DNA of 37,147 bases from Pseudomonadota bacterium. Its GTDB lineage: Bacteria; Bdellovibrionota_B; Oligoflexia; Oligoflexales; RGVZ01. Both the position numbers and the translations under genes were made by a program. Location of the stretch: the NCBI GenBank assembly GCA_026390495.1, contig JAPLFV010000240.1:1-37147 (forward strand). The letters run 5' to 3'. Shown in pieces: positions 1 to 8,819 of this stretch. Position 1 is the first letter of the stretch, and each line of letters begins with the position of its first letter. The notes below the pieces were generated by a model, which made no database searches, had not been told where the DNA came from, and saw only the letters and a program-made list of their open reading frames with translations.

Positions 1-1325
1 AAAGACAATCCGTCTTGAGATAATTTGCCAGGTCCTATTTTTTGCATTTTTTGACCACCACAAAGTCGATCTATATTTGTCATAAAAGTCAAAAAATCCT
101 TCTGCAATTCAAATTCTTTTTTTCCACTACTTTGATTAAGTTTGACAGCAAAATCACTATTAAGAACTTTCAGTTGAGCGTAGTCGGCATTGTCAGCAGA
201 GTTTTCAGAACAACGAATCAAAGTATCAATCATGGAATAAAAAACATTATCTGGAGTCAAAAAGAGATTTGAAGGTGATATATTGTCAGGATATTGATAT
301 CCACCACCAGTTTCAGATGCATGTTTCTTGATTGGCTTGAGAAATCTGGCCAAATCAGAAATTGAAGATTCGTCTATTGCAGCTAGAAAAATCGAAAGCG
401 TTGTTGCAAGTGAAATGCCTTTATCTTCATTTGTATATACCTCCAACGCAGAGGTAAATGGTCGATAATCCCAAATATATTTAGTGTTTTCAAACATTCT
501 TAGTATTGAGTCACTATCACTTTCCATTAGATCAATGCATGACCTGTCGCGAATGTACCAAAAACCTCGATTTGGCCAGTAAGTGTCTCTGATGATTGAA
601 ATCTTTGAATTGGGATCGTCGATAACGGGTTGCTGCAGGTAGGCTTCAAATGTATTGGCACATGCGGAAGTCAACTGTTTAGTTTCAAATGGCGCCCATA
701 TTTTTTCGAGTGTGGATTTATCATTGCTAGGTGAATAAATATTATTTGTTTTTGGATTAGACAGGCATTTAGAAATCATAAATTGAAGATTTTCGTCAAC
801 TAAATTTGGTTTTATGAATGAACTTACGCGCGCTTGATTTTGCGGTAAAGAGATGTCTTGGAACCAATTCACAAACAGGCGATCCCTGTGGAGATCCGTT
901 AAATATGGGGCAACACGATTTGGTTGCAGGCATTCAGGTTTTACTTTGACAGTCATCATCCAAGGTTGTCCCTTGTTTTCCACTGTCATGTACTTGTGGG
1001 CGTAGCGTTCGGAGTAGGCAGGGTGTTGCCCTACATATAGACCTTTCCTAAAATGAGCATGTGCCTTAGTTATGTTACTCCACTCTTCGTCCGTGAATAT
1101 TGAACGGCCGTGGTTTTTAAAAAGGACTGTTTTTTCACCAATGTGATACATGACTGGGAGCGGCTGGTCTGATTCAATTTCATACCCTTTGATATCTGAT
1201 TCAGAAATATTATTGGCACGAGATTTACCTGAACAAATAAACGCATTTACCGAAACCAAAAAACAGATCATAAATGCTATTTGCAATTCAACCTTTGGCA
1301 ATTCTCTAGAATTTTTATCTGACAC
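1..1325 (-). CDS. Secreted/lipoprotein-like protein, 3'-truncated by the window edge; paralog of the protein at 35498..37018
   Basis: Manual minus-strand translation from GTG (1325) is open to position 1: MSDKNSRELPKVELQIAFMICFLVSVNAFICSGKSRANN...RKGLYVGQHPAYSERYAHKYM...IIRDTYWPNRGFWYIRDRSCIDL... An RBS-like GAGAGG lies about 5 nt upstream of GTG. Matches the right-edge protein motifs RRGLYGSQHPAYNERYAAEYL and WPGSGFWIVRDRTCIKD. Absent from the ORF track because it has no stop in the window. Confidence 0.85.
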   Translation of the reverse strand, partial: MSDKNSRELPKVELQIAFMICFLVSVNAFICSGKSRANNISESDIKGYEIESDQPLPVMYHIGEKTVLFKNHGRSIFTDEEWSNITKAHAHFRKGLYVGQHPAYSERYAHKYMTVENKGQPWMMTVKVKPECLQPNRVAPYLTDLHRDRLFVNWFQDISLPQNQARVSSFIKPNLVDENLQFMISKCLSNPKTNNIYSPSNDKSTLEKIWAPFETKQLTSACANTFEAYLQQPVIDDPNSKISIIRDTYWPNRGFWYIRDRSCIDLMESDSDSILRMFENTKYIWDYRPFTSALEVYTNEDKGISLATTLSIFLAAIDESSISDLARFLKPIKKHASETGGGYQYPDNISPSNLFLTPDNVFYSMIDTLIRCSENSADNADYAQLKVLNSDFAVKLNQSSGKKEFELQKDFLTFMTNIDRLCGGQKMQKIGPGKLSQDGLS

Positions 1326-1535
1326 GATGACCTCTCAGATCTTTCAATTCGACAATATTTCTTCTTGAAACGAATTCTCCTCAATACTACCTTGCAAAAT
1401 TTGGCGATATGTTCATTACATTAGCTTCTTTACTATGAAACCAATATGGTTCCCACACGTATGATTGTATGGTAACACAAATTTTATGCTCCATTATATT
1501 TTGTACTAAAAAAATTTTGGACGTGGCCGCTTTTA

Positions 1536-2690
1536 TTATTGCCCCGAAATTTTGCGGTAGACTCGCTGTGTCTGGTCAATCATTCTCGAAACTGAAAATT
1601 TCGACTTAATCATAGGGCGTGCGGTTTCCGCTAACGATTTGCGAAACGGCAAATCCAGGCATCGATACATGGCATGTTCAAGGGATTTTAAATCTGAAAC
1701 AGGTGTCAAAAGCCCTGTAACTTCATTTTCGATGATTTCAGGGACGCCTCCCACATTACTTCCTATCAGCGCTGCTCCTGCAAGAGCACCATCAATCAAA
1801 ATCGATCCGAGTCCTTCCCAATGAGTCGGCAGAACCAAGACGTCACACCCACAAAGAATTTGGGATACGTCCTTACGAAATCCTAGAAACTGAGTGTTTC
1901 GTGGCTTCTTCAACTTCAATTCTTCAAGTAAGCTGCCTTCGCCAACAATGAAGAGACGACATTTTTCAGCGACAGTTTCCAGTCCTTTGGAATGAAGATG
2001 GGACAACAAATTTTCCCACGCGGCAATAAGATCGTGCACGCCTTTCAAAGGTTCCACGGCCCCAATAAAGCAAAAGATAATTGGTTGCTCTAAATCTAGA
2101 GCTTTAGATTGGTTTTTACTTGGCTGGTCACCGATGAGCAAATTTCTACGAGATATAGGGCGTAAACCGATTCTATTGATATAGGGACTTTCATCAATCG
2201 AACTATAGATTACAGATATTTTTGCGGCCGGAACACCTATGTTAACAAGGCCTTCTGAAATGGCTTTGGAAACCGCTATGTAATGATCGACGGTTCCAGA
2301 TATGTACTTCTTTCGACGAATCCAAGACAGGTTCGATGATTGTTCCACTCGCCTATGGACAATCAGTTTAAGATGTAGGCCAAAAACATTTGCAATTTTT
2401 TTTGATAAAATTGCTAATCCATGACCTTTTGCAGTATGTGCATGAATGATCTGAATATTATTTTTGAGGCAAAGACGGGCAATACGCCAAGCACTAAAAA
2501 GATCCAAGTCATTAAGCATCGCCATCAAATGGACTGTGCCGAGTGCCTTAAAACGCTCTGAAAAGTTTGCTTTTTTATGTAGAAGTATGTGGTGTTTGTA
2601 TTTGGTTGGATCAGATTGACTTAATAAATTACAAAGTTGATTTTCTCCGCCCCGCCATTTTTTTTCTGTAGAAATATGCAATATGTTCAT
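1536..2690 (-). CDS. Glycosyltransferase family 4 (GT-B fold)
   Basis: N-terminal NILHISTEKKWRGGENQLCNLL; C-terminal LPTHWEGLGSILIDGALAGAALIGSNVGGVPEIIENEVTGLL is typical of GT4. Confidence 0.93.
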   Translation of the reverse strand: MNILHISTEKKWRGGENQLCNLLSQSDPTKYKHHILLHKKANFSERFKALGTVHLMAMLNDLDLFSAWRIARLCLKNNIQIIHAHTAKGHGLAILSKKIANVFGLHLKLIVHRRVEQSSNLSWIRRKKYISGTVDHYIAVSKAISEGLVNIGVPAAKISVIYSSIDESPYINRIGLRPISRRNLLIGDQPSKNQSKALDLEQPIIFCFIGAVEPLKGVHDLIAAWENLLSHLHSKGLETVAEKCRLFIVGEGSLLEELKLKKPRNTQFLGFRKDVSQILCGCDVLVLPTHWEGLGSILIDGALAGAALIGSNVGGVPEIIENEVTGLLTPVSDLKSLEHAMYRCLDLPFRKSLAETARPMIKSKFSVSRMIDQTQRVYRKISGQ

Positions 2691-3389
2691 TTAAGCCTGC
2701 CACAGAAGAGATAAGCTCTTGAAGTAATGACGCACTGAGTATCCTTTAGCAGATTGTCGATATAGAAGTAGTGGTGGTGTCAGGGCCGTGTTTGATCCAC
2801 TGTGATCTATTGTTACAGCAGATTGACATTGAAGTTCTTCAAGAACAGATAATGTATCTAGATTTTGAGATCCATAAGGATAGGCGAACGACTGGGGATA
2901 GAATCCTAAATTTTCCTTGAAATCCGACCATGATTTTTCAATGATTTTCTTTTGGTCGTCACGACTGCGTCTAGCCAAGTGGACATGTTCCGATGCATGG
3001 CTACCAATTTCCCATCCGAGATCATTTAGACTCTTAAGGTGATTCCAAGACATCAGATCACCTGGATTCTTATCTCCTGCTTCGTCCCAAACAATATTTG
3101 TTTTACCCACGGATCCAGTCACCATATAGACAGTGGCAGGAACCCCTAGTTCCCTAAGTACAGGCATTCCCTCAAGAAAATTGTCCAGATAACCATCATC
3201 AAATGTAACAGCAACTAGATTGGAACTGCATCCAGATTTCAGCCCCTGAGTCACAGTCACAAATTTCATTTTTCGTTTTTTTAAAAGATAAATTTGCCAA
3301 CGCAATATTTTAGGATCGACGTACATTCCTTTGTATCTGGCATTTGGCGGAGGTGTACCAACTCTGTGGTAATTCAAAATAAGCATCAA
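2691..3389 (-). CDS. Polysaccharide deacetylase (NodB homology, CE4) family protein
   Basis: ILNYHRVG, VAVTFDDGYLDNF, GWEIGSHASEHVHL and FAYPYG motifs. The start is TTG 3389 or the adjacent ATG 3386; directly abuts the GT4 gene. Confidence 0.92.
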   Translation of the reverse strand: MMLILNYHRVGTPPPNARYKGMYVDPKILRWQIYLLKKRKMKFVTVTQGLKSGCSSNLVAVTFDDGYLDNFLEGMPVLRELGVPATVYMVTGSVGKTNIVWDEAGDKNPGDLMSWNHLKSLNDLGWEIGSHASEHVHLARRSRDDQKKIIEKSWSDFKENLGFYPQSFAYPYGSQNLDTLSVLEELQCQSAVTIDHSGSNTALTPPLLLYRQSAKGYSVRHYFKSLSLLWQA

Positions 3390-3516
3390 AGGCTCTCAAA
3401 GGATAAGGCAATAAATATTTAATGCGACCATATTGGTAACCATCAGCATAATAGATCTGAGGATTCAGGTCATCCCTGATGCGATGAGTTAACACTGGAA
3501 AATGTTTTTTCAACAT
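3310..3516 (-). CDS. Small uncharacterised ORF (68 aa) overlapping both neighbours
   Basis: Overlaps the end of the 83-aa ORF and the start of the deacetylase. The stretch NPQIYYADGYQYGRIKYLLPYPLRAFDAYF has coding-like codon usage, but the tail overlaps a well-supported gene. Confidence 0.3.
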   Translation of the reverse strand: MLKKHFPVLTHRIRDDLNPQIYYADGYQYGRIKYLLPYPLRAFDAYFELPQSWYTSAKCQIQRNVRRS

Positions 3517-3721
3517 AGGTTTGGATCTTGGCTAGGGACTCGTGACTGGAAATCACGATCTGGCGAGACTTAAGGTCTTTGGGAAACTCATTTTGAGTTG
3601 CAGTCAATAGCTTCAGAGCCTGTTGTACGGTGCTCATTGCTTCCATGATTTCTTGTCGGTTCTTGCGTTCTGAGGGAGAAAGGCTGTAATTCGAAATGGT
3701 CGCATCGACAAAGCTTGCCAT
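3470..3721 (-). CDS. Small hypothetical protein (83 aa)
   Basis: ATG preceded by a strong RBS (CTTTGGAGGTTTCTTC-ATG on the minus strand); amphipathic helical composition. Confidence 0.6.
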   Translation of the reverse strand: MASFVDATISNYSLSPSERKNRQEIMEAMSTVQQALKLLTATQNEFPKDLKSRQIVISSHESLAKIQTYVEKTFSSVNSSHQG

Positions 3722-3957
3722 GAAGAAACCTCCAAAGTAGTAGGAAGCAAGTTATAGGGGGGATTTGTCAGGGTGTCAAATTTAATTCTATTAGAAACTT
3801 AAAATAATTTTATAGCAATTTTAAGGTTTTTTTAAAACTTGGGCCTATTCGGGTGAAAATTTTAATACTCTGAAATAACTGCCGATTTCAGTTTTGGGGT
3901 TTGTTTGCCGATGGGGCCTAACGGGCTGATTATCGCCTAAGGGAAGGGAGGGTCGTC

Positions 3958-4914
3958 ATGAATGTAGATGAAGTGATCGCAATTCAAGATGCGACCCGCT
4001 CGTTTCTTTGGCTGGATATTGAAAATCCGTCGGCCTTAGAGCTCGAGGCATTGAGTGAGCAGTATATGCTTCCCTACCACGCAGTTCAAGATTGCTTGGA
4101 ATCTGAACATCTTCCCAAATTCGAAAGAACGGGTCAGATGAACTTTGTGATCATTCGTGGGTATGATGAGAATGCGGGCCACGACTGCGACACAGTACAG
4201 GAGTTGACGAGAAAAATTGCCGTGTTTGAATCACCAGGGCTAGTCATTACGATTCATCGAAGCGAGCAAAAATATTTTACCAACCTTAAGGATATCTGGA
4301 GAACGCATGCAAAGATTGGCGAGAAATGTGAGGCCGATCATATCCTACTCGACATTATTCGAGCAACTATCGAAACCTATGAGCGCCCAATGATGGCCAA
4401 TCGAAATCTTCTAGAGGATTTCGAAATCAAGGTTTTCAAGCACATGGGAGATACGTTTGAGGACGGCTACTACCTAAAGCGAAGAGCAAGCACATTTCGA
4501 AGAATGCTGCGGTTGACAATGGATATTTTGCCTCAGGTATCGGAACACTATCATGACGAGGCAGCGTTTATTCAAGATTTGAAAGAAAAGGGTGCTCGTC
4601 ATCTCTACAATGCAGATGAATTTTTTGAAAACGTCACAAACTTAATCAATTTGCACCTGTCACTGTCTTCTCATCGGTTAACAATGTCATCCTTTCGGCA
4701 AAATGAGGTCATGCGCCTGCTAACAATTTTTAGTGTTATATTTATGCCGCTCAATTTAGTAACAGGAATTTACGGCATGAATTTTGAAAATATGCCCGAG
4801 TTAAAATGGCAGTATGGCTATTATGGAGCGCTTTGCCTTTTGGGAGTCATTGCTTTAGTGATTGCAGTTTACTTTTATAAAAAAGGTTTGTTCAAGGCAG
4901 AAAAAGCAGACTAA
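3958..4914 (+). CDS. corA: CorA-family magnesium/divalent cation transporter
   Basis: C-terminal two-TM region with the YGMNFENMPE signature; preceded by RBS GGGAGGG. Confidence 0.94.
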   Translation: MNVDEVIAIQDATRSFLWLDIENPSALELEALSEQYMLPYHAVQDCLESEHLPKFERTGQMNFVIIRGYDENAGHDCDTVQELTRKIAVFESPGLVITIHRSEQKYFTNLKDIWRTHAKIGEKCEADHILLDIIRATIETYERPMMANRNLLEDFEIKVFKHMGDTFEDGYYLKRRASTFRRMLRLTMDILPQVSEHYHDEAAFIQDLKEKGARHLYNADEFFENVTNLINLHLSLSSHRLTMSSFRQNEVMRLLTIFSVIFMPLNLVTGIYGMNFENMPELKWQYGYYGALCLLGVIALVIAVYFYKKGLFKAEKAD

Positions 4915-5036
4915 AATTTAATGCCCGCTTCATTCTCTAGGAAAGAGTTTTAGACTCTGTTAAAATTTAATTAAATGAGAAAAGTATTCTCTATAGAAGC
5001 ATATTTCTACAGCCCGTCGTGCAGGGAGTTTAAATT

Positions 5037-6308
5037 TTGAATCAATATTTGTTTGCTGCGCCGTTAGTCTGTTATTTGTTAGTGATACCCATGGGAGTTG
5101 CAGGTCAAAACATTGGACTAGGAGTAGCACTCGCTCTGTTACTGGTCTGGATGAATCAAAGAGGTTTTAGACTTTCCCTACAAAAGCTTCGACATTCTAA
5201 ACCATTGATTCAATTTTTATTGTGTTGGGCTGTTTACGTGATTCCAATTGTTGCATCGACAGTGATTGCCGGAAAAGAAAAGGATGCCGCACGTTTTTTT
5301 TGGGGACACTTGTTTGGAATTGTCATTCCCATTTACGGAGCGATGTTAGCTGAGGCCAAGATAAAAGAATTTCCAGATTTTGTGCGCAGAGTATTTTTTT
5401 TACTTGTGACAGTTCTTGGGCTAGTTTCTTTGAGTCAGATTGTGTTTCCGTGGCAACTACAGAACGGCGAGATACAATCAGCTATTGCTAGGGCTAGGGG
5501 TTTTTACAGTCATCCTTTGACTTTCGCCTATGTGCTATTATTTTTTGTTCCATGGTCTGTAGTGAATTTGTTGAGCGATCGATTGACGCTGCAAAAGACA
5601 TGGTTGTTTTTTTGCATTTTGCTTGCCGTTTTGGCAAGTCAGTCCGTGACAGTGATCGCACTCTCAGCATTTGTTGGGCTCGCGGCGGTGGTTCTTTTGA
5701 TGAAGGGGAAGCGACGCCTGGGCGCTTTAATCATTGGATCAGTTTTGTTTGTGGGAATCATTGCGACCGAGAACTCGGTATCAGACAAACTGCGCACCGT
5801 TTTGACAGGAAATCGATCTGACGATGAAACCGCCTTTCACGATGATCGCATTGCTTTTTGGTTGGCTCATACCAAGATGATTGAAACCAAACCTTTGATT
5901 GGTTTTGGAACGGGCTTAGAGGCATCAGATCGCAAGCCATTTTATGAAATGATCGGTTTACCAGACATAAAGAGAATGTATGAGGCTCATAACATGTATC
6001 TACAAGCTGCCGTTGAAGGTGGCATTGTTGCCGGACTCGGAATACTCTTGTGTTTACTTTGGCTCGCAAGATTGATCTTGACTTCAAAGCGGCTGTTTTT
6101 GCCACAAAGATTTCAATTGATGGCAACGACTATTTTTATTGGATTGGCCGGATTGACGCAAAATGCTCTTCAAGACAGTGAGGTTAGGTTTGTGTTTTTA
6201 GGATTTGTTGGAGTTACTTTGTACCTCTGCATTCGTCCGCAGTATCTTCCTTTATCTAGCCGTAACCATTCAGCGATCGACACTGCGTGCAGCGAGAAGA
6301 GCCAATGA
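5037..6308 (+). CDS. O-antigen ligase / Wzy-like polymerase family membrane protein
   Basis: Polytopic 423-aa protein with a large loop containing IGFGTG...AHNMYLQAAVEGGIVAGLG, typical of Wzy_C/O-antigen ligases. TTG start with upstream GGGAG. Confidence 0.88.
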   Translation: MNQYLFAAPLVCYLLVIPMGVAGQNIGLGVALALLLVWMNQRGFRLSLQKLRHSKPLIQFLLCWAVYVIPIVASTVIAGKEKDAARFFWGHLFGIVIPIYGAMLAEAKIKEFPDFVRRVFFLLVTVLGLVSLSQIVFPWQLQNGEIQSAIARARGFYSHPLTFAYVLLFFVPWSVVNLLSDRLTLQKTWLFFCILLAVLASQSVTVIALSAFVGLAAVVLLMKGKRRLGALIIGSVLFVGIIATENSVSDKLRTVLTGNRSDDETAFHDDRIAFWLAHTKMIETKPLIGFGTGLEASDRKPFYEMIGLPDIKRMYEAHNMYLQAAVEGGIVAGLGILLCLLWLARLILTSKRLFLPQRFQLMATTIFIGLAGLTQNALQDSEVRFVFLGFVGVTLYLCIRPQYLPLSSRNHSAIDTACSEKSQ

Positions 6309-6368
6309 GAACAACGCAGTTATCATTGGCGACTTCCGCTGCCTTTCAAACATGCTGAATAGTTACAT

Positions 6369-7523
6369 CTAGCCGAACTCAAAAACCTCTTTAAGTCCAT
6401 CTTGCCAAGGCAATGCAGCGATGTTTCCAAATGATTTTGCGATCGGGTCACAGGACCAAACCCTTCCTTTTGCATTACGAAATTTCTCTCCAAAGTATAG
6501 AAGGCTTTCGCCGTGAGATTGTTGTACAAAATCCGTTGATTTTATTTCAATGAACCAGAGCTTCCCGGATGGATGGGACAGGACAACGTCAATCTCAAGA
6601 TCGTCATCTTCTCGAATAAAGGAAATATCAAATCCAGATTGATAGTAATGGTTTAAACGAACAATTTCACAGATAACGAAATGCTCAAATCGATTTCCAA
6701 ATCCTAATGAACCTCGTCCGAATTCTTTTGCGAAATCCGATGTCAACGCACGTTGAACGCCAATATCAAAAAAATAAAACTTGGGATTTGCTCTCTGCCT
6801 CTTTCGAAGGGACTTGTGGAAAGGCTCTAAGAAAAACCCAAGTAAAGTCTCTTCAAGAATTTGAAAGTAACGTTGTACCGTTTTTGGATCGACTCGAGTG
6901 TCATTGGAGATGTTCGAGTAGTTTATGACTGTTCCGTTTGTTTGGGCTGCGACCTGCAAAAACCGTCGATAGGGAACCAAATCCTTTATCAGATGGGCTT
7001 CCCATACTTCTTCTTGGATATAAGTGTTGGCGTAGGACTTAAGAAACTGAATTCTGTCATCTTCTGAATCAAGGGCAAAAATTCTTGGTAGAGTGCCCCA
7101 CATGAGAGCCTTTTCAAGGTTGAAAAGATCCCCAAGTTCAAACGAGGTAAATGGAAACAAATTATAAACAAATGCCCTACCCGCGAGAAGATTCGCTCCA
7201 CCGTGTTTTAGCTTTCGCGCACTTGATCCTGTCAGTCCAAATTTGATTCCCCGTTCTTCAATCAAACGATGAACTACATCCAGCAGTTCAGGAATTTTCT
7301 GAACTTCGTCAATGATCACCCATTCGGTATTTGGCGGTATCATTTGCTCCAATCGATCGGGTTCGTCGAGCAACTGATTTCTAACGTCCAATCGAAGAAG
7401 GTCAATAAATGTTAATGGAATATCTGCAAACCTTGTTTTCAGGAGAGTTGACTTCCCAACCCCCCTCGCCCCAAATAGGAAAAAGCTATTATTTATGGAC
7501 AGTTGTAGTTTTCTAGATATCAT
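6369..7523 (-). CDS. AAA+ ATP-binding protein with DUF4143-type C-terminus
   Basis: Walker A GARGVGKSTLL; EWVIIDEVQKIPELLDVVHRLIEE; GSSARKLKHGGANLLAGRA; C-terminal nuclease-like DIDVVLSHPSGKLWFIEIKST. Confidence 0.92.
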   Translation of the reverse strand: MISRKLQLSINNSFFLFGARGVGKSTLLKTRFADIPLTFIDLLRLDVRNQLLDEPDRLEQMIPPNTEWVIIDEVQKIPELLDVVHRLIEERGIKFGLTGSSARKLKHGGANLLAGRAFVYNLFPFTSFELGDLFNLEKALMWGTLPRIFALDSEDDRIQFLKSYANTYIQEEVWEAHLIKDLVPYRRFLQVAAQTNGTVINYSNISNDTRVDPKTVQRYFQILEETLLGFFLEPFHKSLRKRQRANPKFYFFDIGVQRALTSDFAKEFGRGSLGFGNRFEHFVICEIVRLNHYYQSGFDISFIREDDDLEIDVVLSHPSGKLWFIEIKSTDFVQQSHGESLLYFGEKFRNAKGRVWSCDPIAKSFGNIAALPWQDGLKEVFEFG

Positions 7524-7689
7524 TCCTCTAAAGTAACATTTTTTAAGGAGTCATGTCTAGAAAACTGTAATATATTGTAATAATTGATGTTAATAATGAG
7601 ATGTCGGCTGGCAAAATAGCACTCGAACCTATTTAATGTCGATGAGGTAGCATTGAATTGCTGTGGAACGGTCGATGGCTGAACTTCCC

Positions 7690-8076
7690 TTAGTCTGCTT
7701 GATCGCAGTCCAGGAAATATTCAAACTGCGAGAAATCGAATCGCATATCGAATTCTCTCTCAAAATAAAAGGACTCCTTACTTGTGATTGGTATGCTCTC
7801 GCAAAGGAGTCCCGATTCACTCAATGAAAATAATGAAACAAGCTCTTCCCACTTTGCATTTTTCAAAACCGATACACCCACATTTGAGCCTCGGCGATCG
7901 TAGAAACGGATTTTATGGATGACTTTTAGGGGTAGCATTAAGGCTCCATTGCAACGGCAGCGTAGGCAGGGGTTCGCCATTTGTTTTTGTTTCGTATCGC
8001 ACTCACATTTACCTTTAGCGTTATTATCATACAATTCAGGCGCGAACAGGTAGAACAAATCGCCTTGCAGCCCCAA
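7690..8076 (-). CDS. Hypothetical protein with Cys cluster
   Basis: 128-aa ORF from a TTG directly after a TAG; contains CECDTKQKQMANPCLRCRC. The start could be internal (MANPCLRCRC). Confidence 0.4.
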   Translation of the reverse strand: MGLQGDLFYLFAPELYDNNAKGKCECDTKQKQMANPCLRCRCNGALMLPLKVIHKIRFYDRRGSNVGVSVLKNAKWEELVSLFSLSESGLLCESIPITSKESFYFEREFDMRFDFSQFEYFLDCDQAD

Positions 8077-8547
8077 CTATAATTGGACCTATGCAACGGA
8101 CATGCGATTGAAAGTAATTGTATTAATTCTCTAAGTAGTGAGCCAAATCCTTAAAGACCCCAAAAAAAGAGACCAGATATTCTTCGATCTGATTTTCAAA
8201 CATCATCGAAGTATTAGCAAGAGGGTCTTTTTCGAAATTTCTGCCATTGGCGTCGTCGGACCTGCTGCGACCTGCGCGTTTGTCTTCGCAATCAGTCTAG
8301 AAGCCTCAGGCTCGCGCGTTGTTGAAACGATATTCCGCGAGGACGAAAGGATGGTCTCAAGATTGACTGAATTAATACTTTGTTCCTGAAATCTTCCTCA
8401 AAAACATCCTTGAGGTTCTAGGCAAAATTAACCGGGCAATATTTAACCATTCAATAATCTGAATGAAATCATGAGTCTTCTCATGAATACCCTCATATGG
8501 GCTTCATTGTGAATAGAGGCTTATGTTTTTCAACATATCCGTCGATT

Positions 8548-8572
8548 CACATAAGGCTATATGTGCTTTTTT
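8548..8572 (+). terminator. Possible Rho-independent terminator or leader hairpin
   Basis: CACATA-AGGCTA-TATGTG followed by C and TTTTTT; short AT-rich stem. Confidence 0.35.
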
Positions 8573-8725
8573 GCTATAGATGGGATCTTTGTCAGCAATG
8601 CAGAATTTGACAAAAAATCGAAACCATTTCACTGATGTTTGCAAGATGTGCAATCAACAGGTATTTGTATTCGAAAATTTTGCATATGCGTTTATAAGAT
8701 TGTTTTTACAAAGCAAAGTTACAGC

Positions 8726-8819
8726 CATTTTTGCTTTTTTGTTTGCTGTCAGTATGTGCAATTCTTCTGCTGTCTTTTGCTTTTTTGTTTGCATTCAGTT
8801 TATGTAATCCTTCGGCTGT
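8726..8819 (+). repeat. Imperfect tandem duplication, 46-bp unit
   Basis: TTTTGCTTTTTTGTTTGCTGTCAGTATGTGCAATTCTTCTGCTGTC followed immediately by TTTTGCTTTTTTGTTTGCATTCAGTTTATGTAATCCTTCGGCTGTC. Seven mismatches counted by eye; span boundaries approximate. Confidence 0.8.

Noticed and set aside
42-1368. Plus-strand ORFs 42..272 and 1150..1368
   Set aside because: Antisense to a well-supported minus-strand CDS (1..1325) with paralogy to 35498..37018; no family motifs.
3490-3520. Classical -1 programmed frameshift heptamer (A AAA AAC)
   Set aside because: The zero frame reads GAA AAA ACA, so the heptamer is not in the required phase; only a generic A6 slip or indel remains possible.
3722-3957. 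Possible magnesium riboswitch (M-box or mgtA-like) upstream of corA
   Set aside because: The region lacks the conserved M-box segments that I would expect; only general GC-rich text and an RBS are visible.
5758-6126. Minus-strand ORF of 122 aa inside the O-antigen ligase gene
   Set aside because: Antisense to a clear membrane-protein CDS; no supporting motif.
8138-8389. 83-aa plus-strand ORF (GTG start)
   Set aside because: No recognisable motif or convincing RBS; cannot be supported as a gene.
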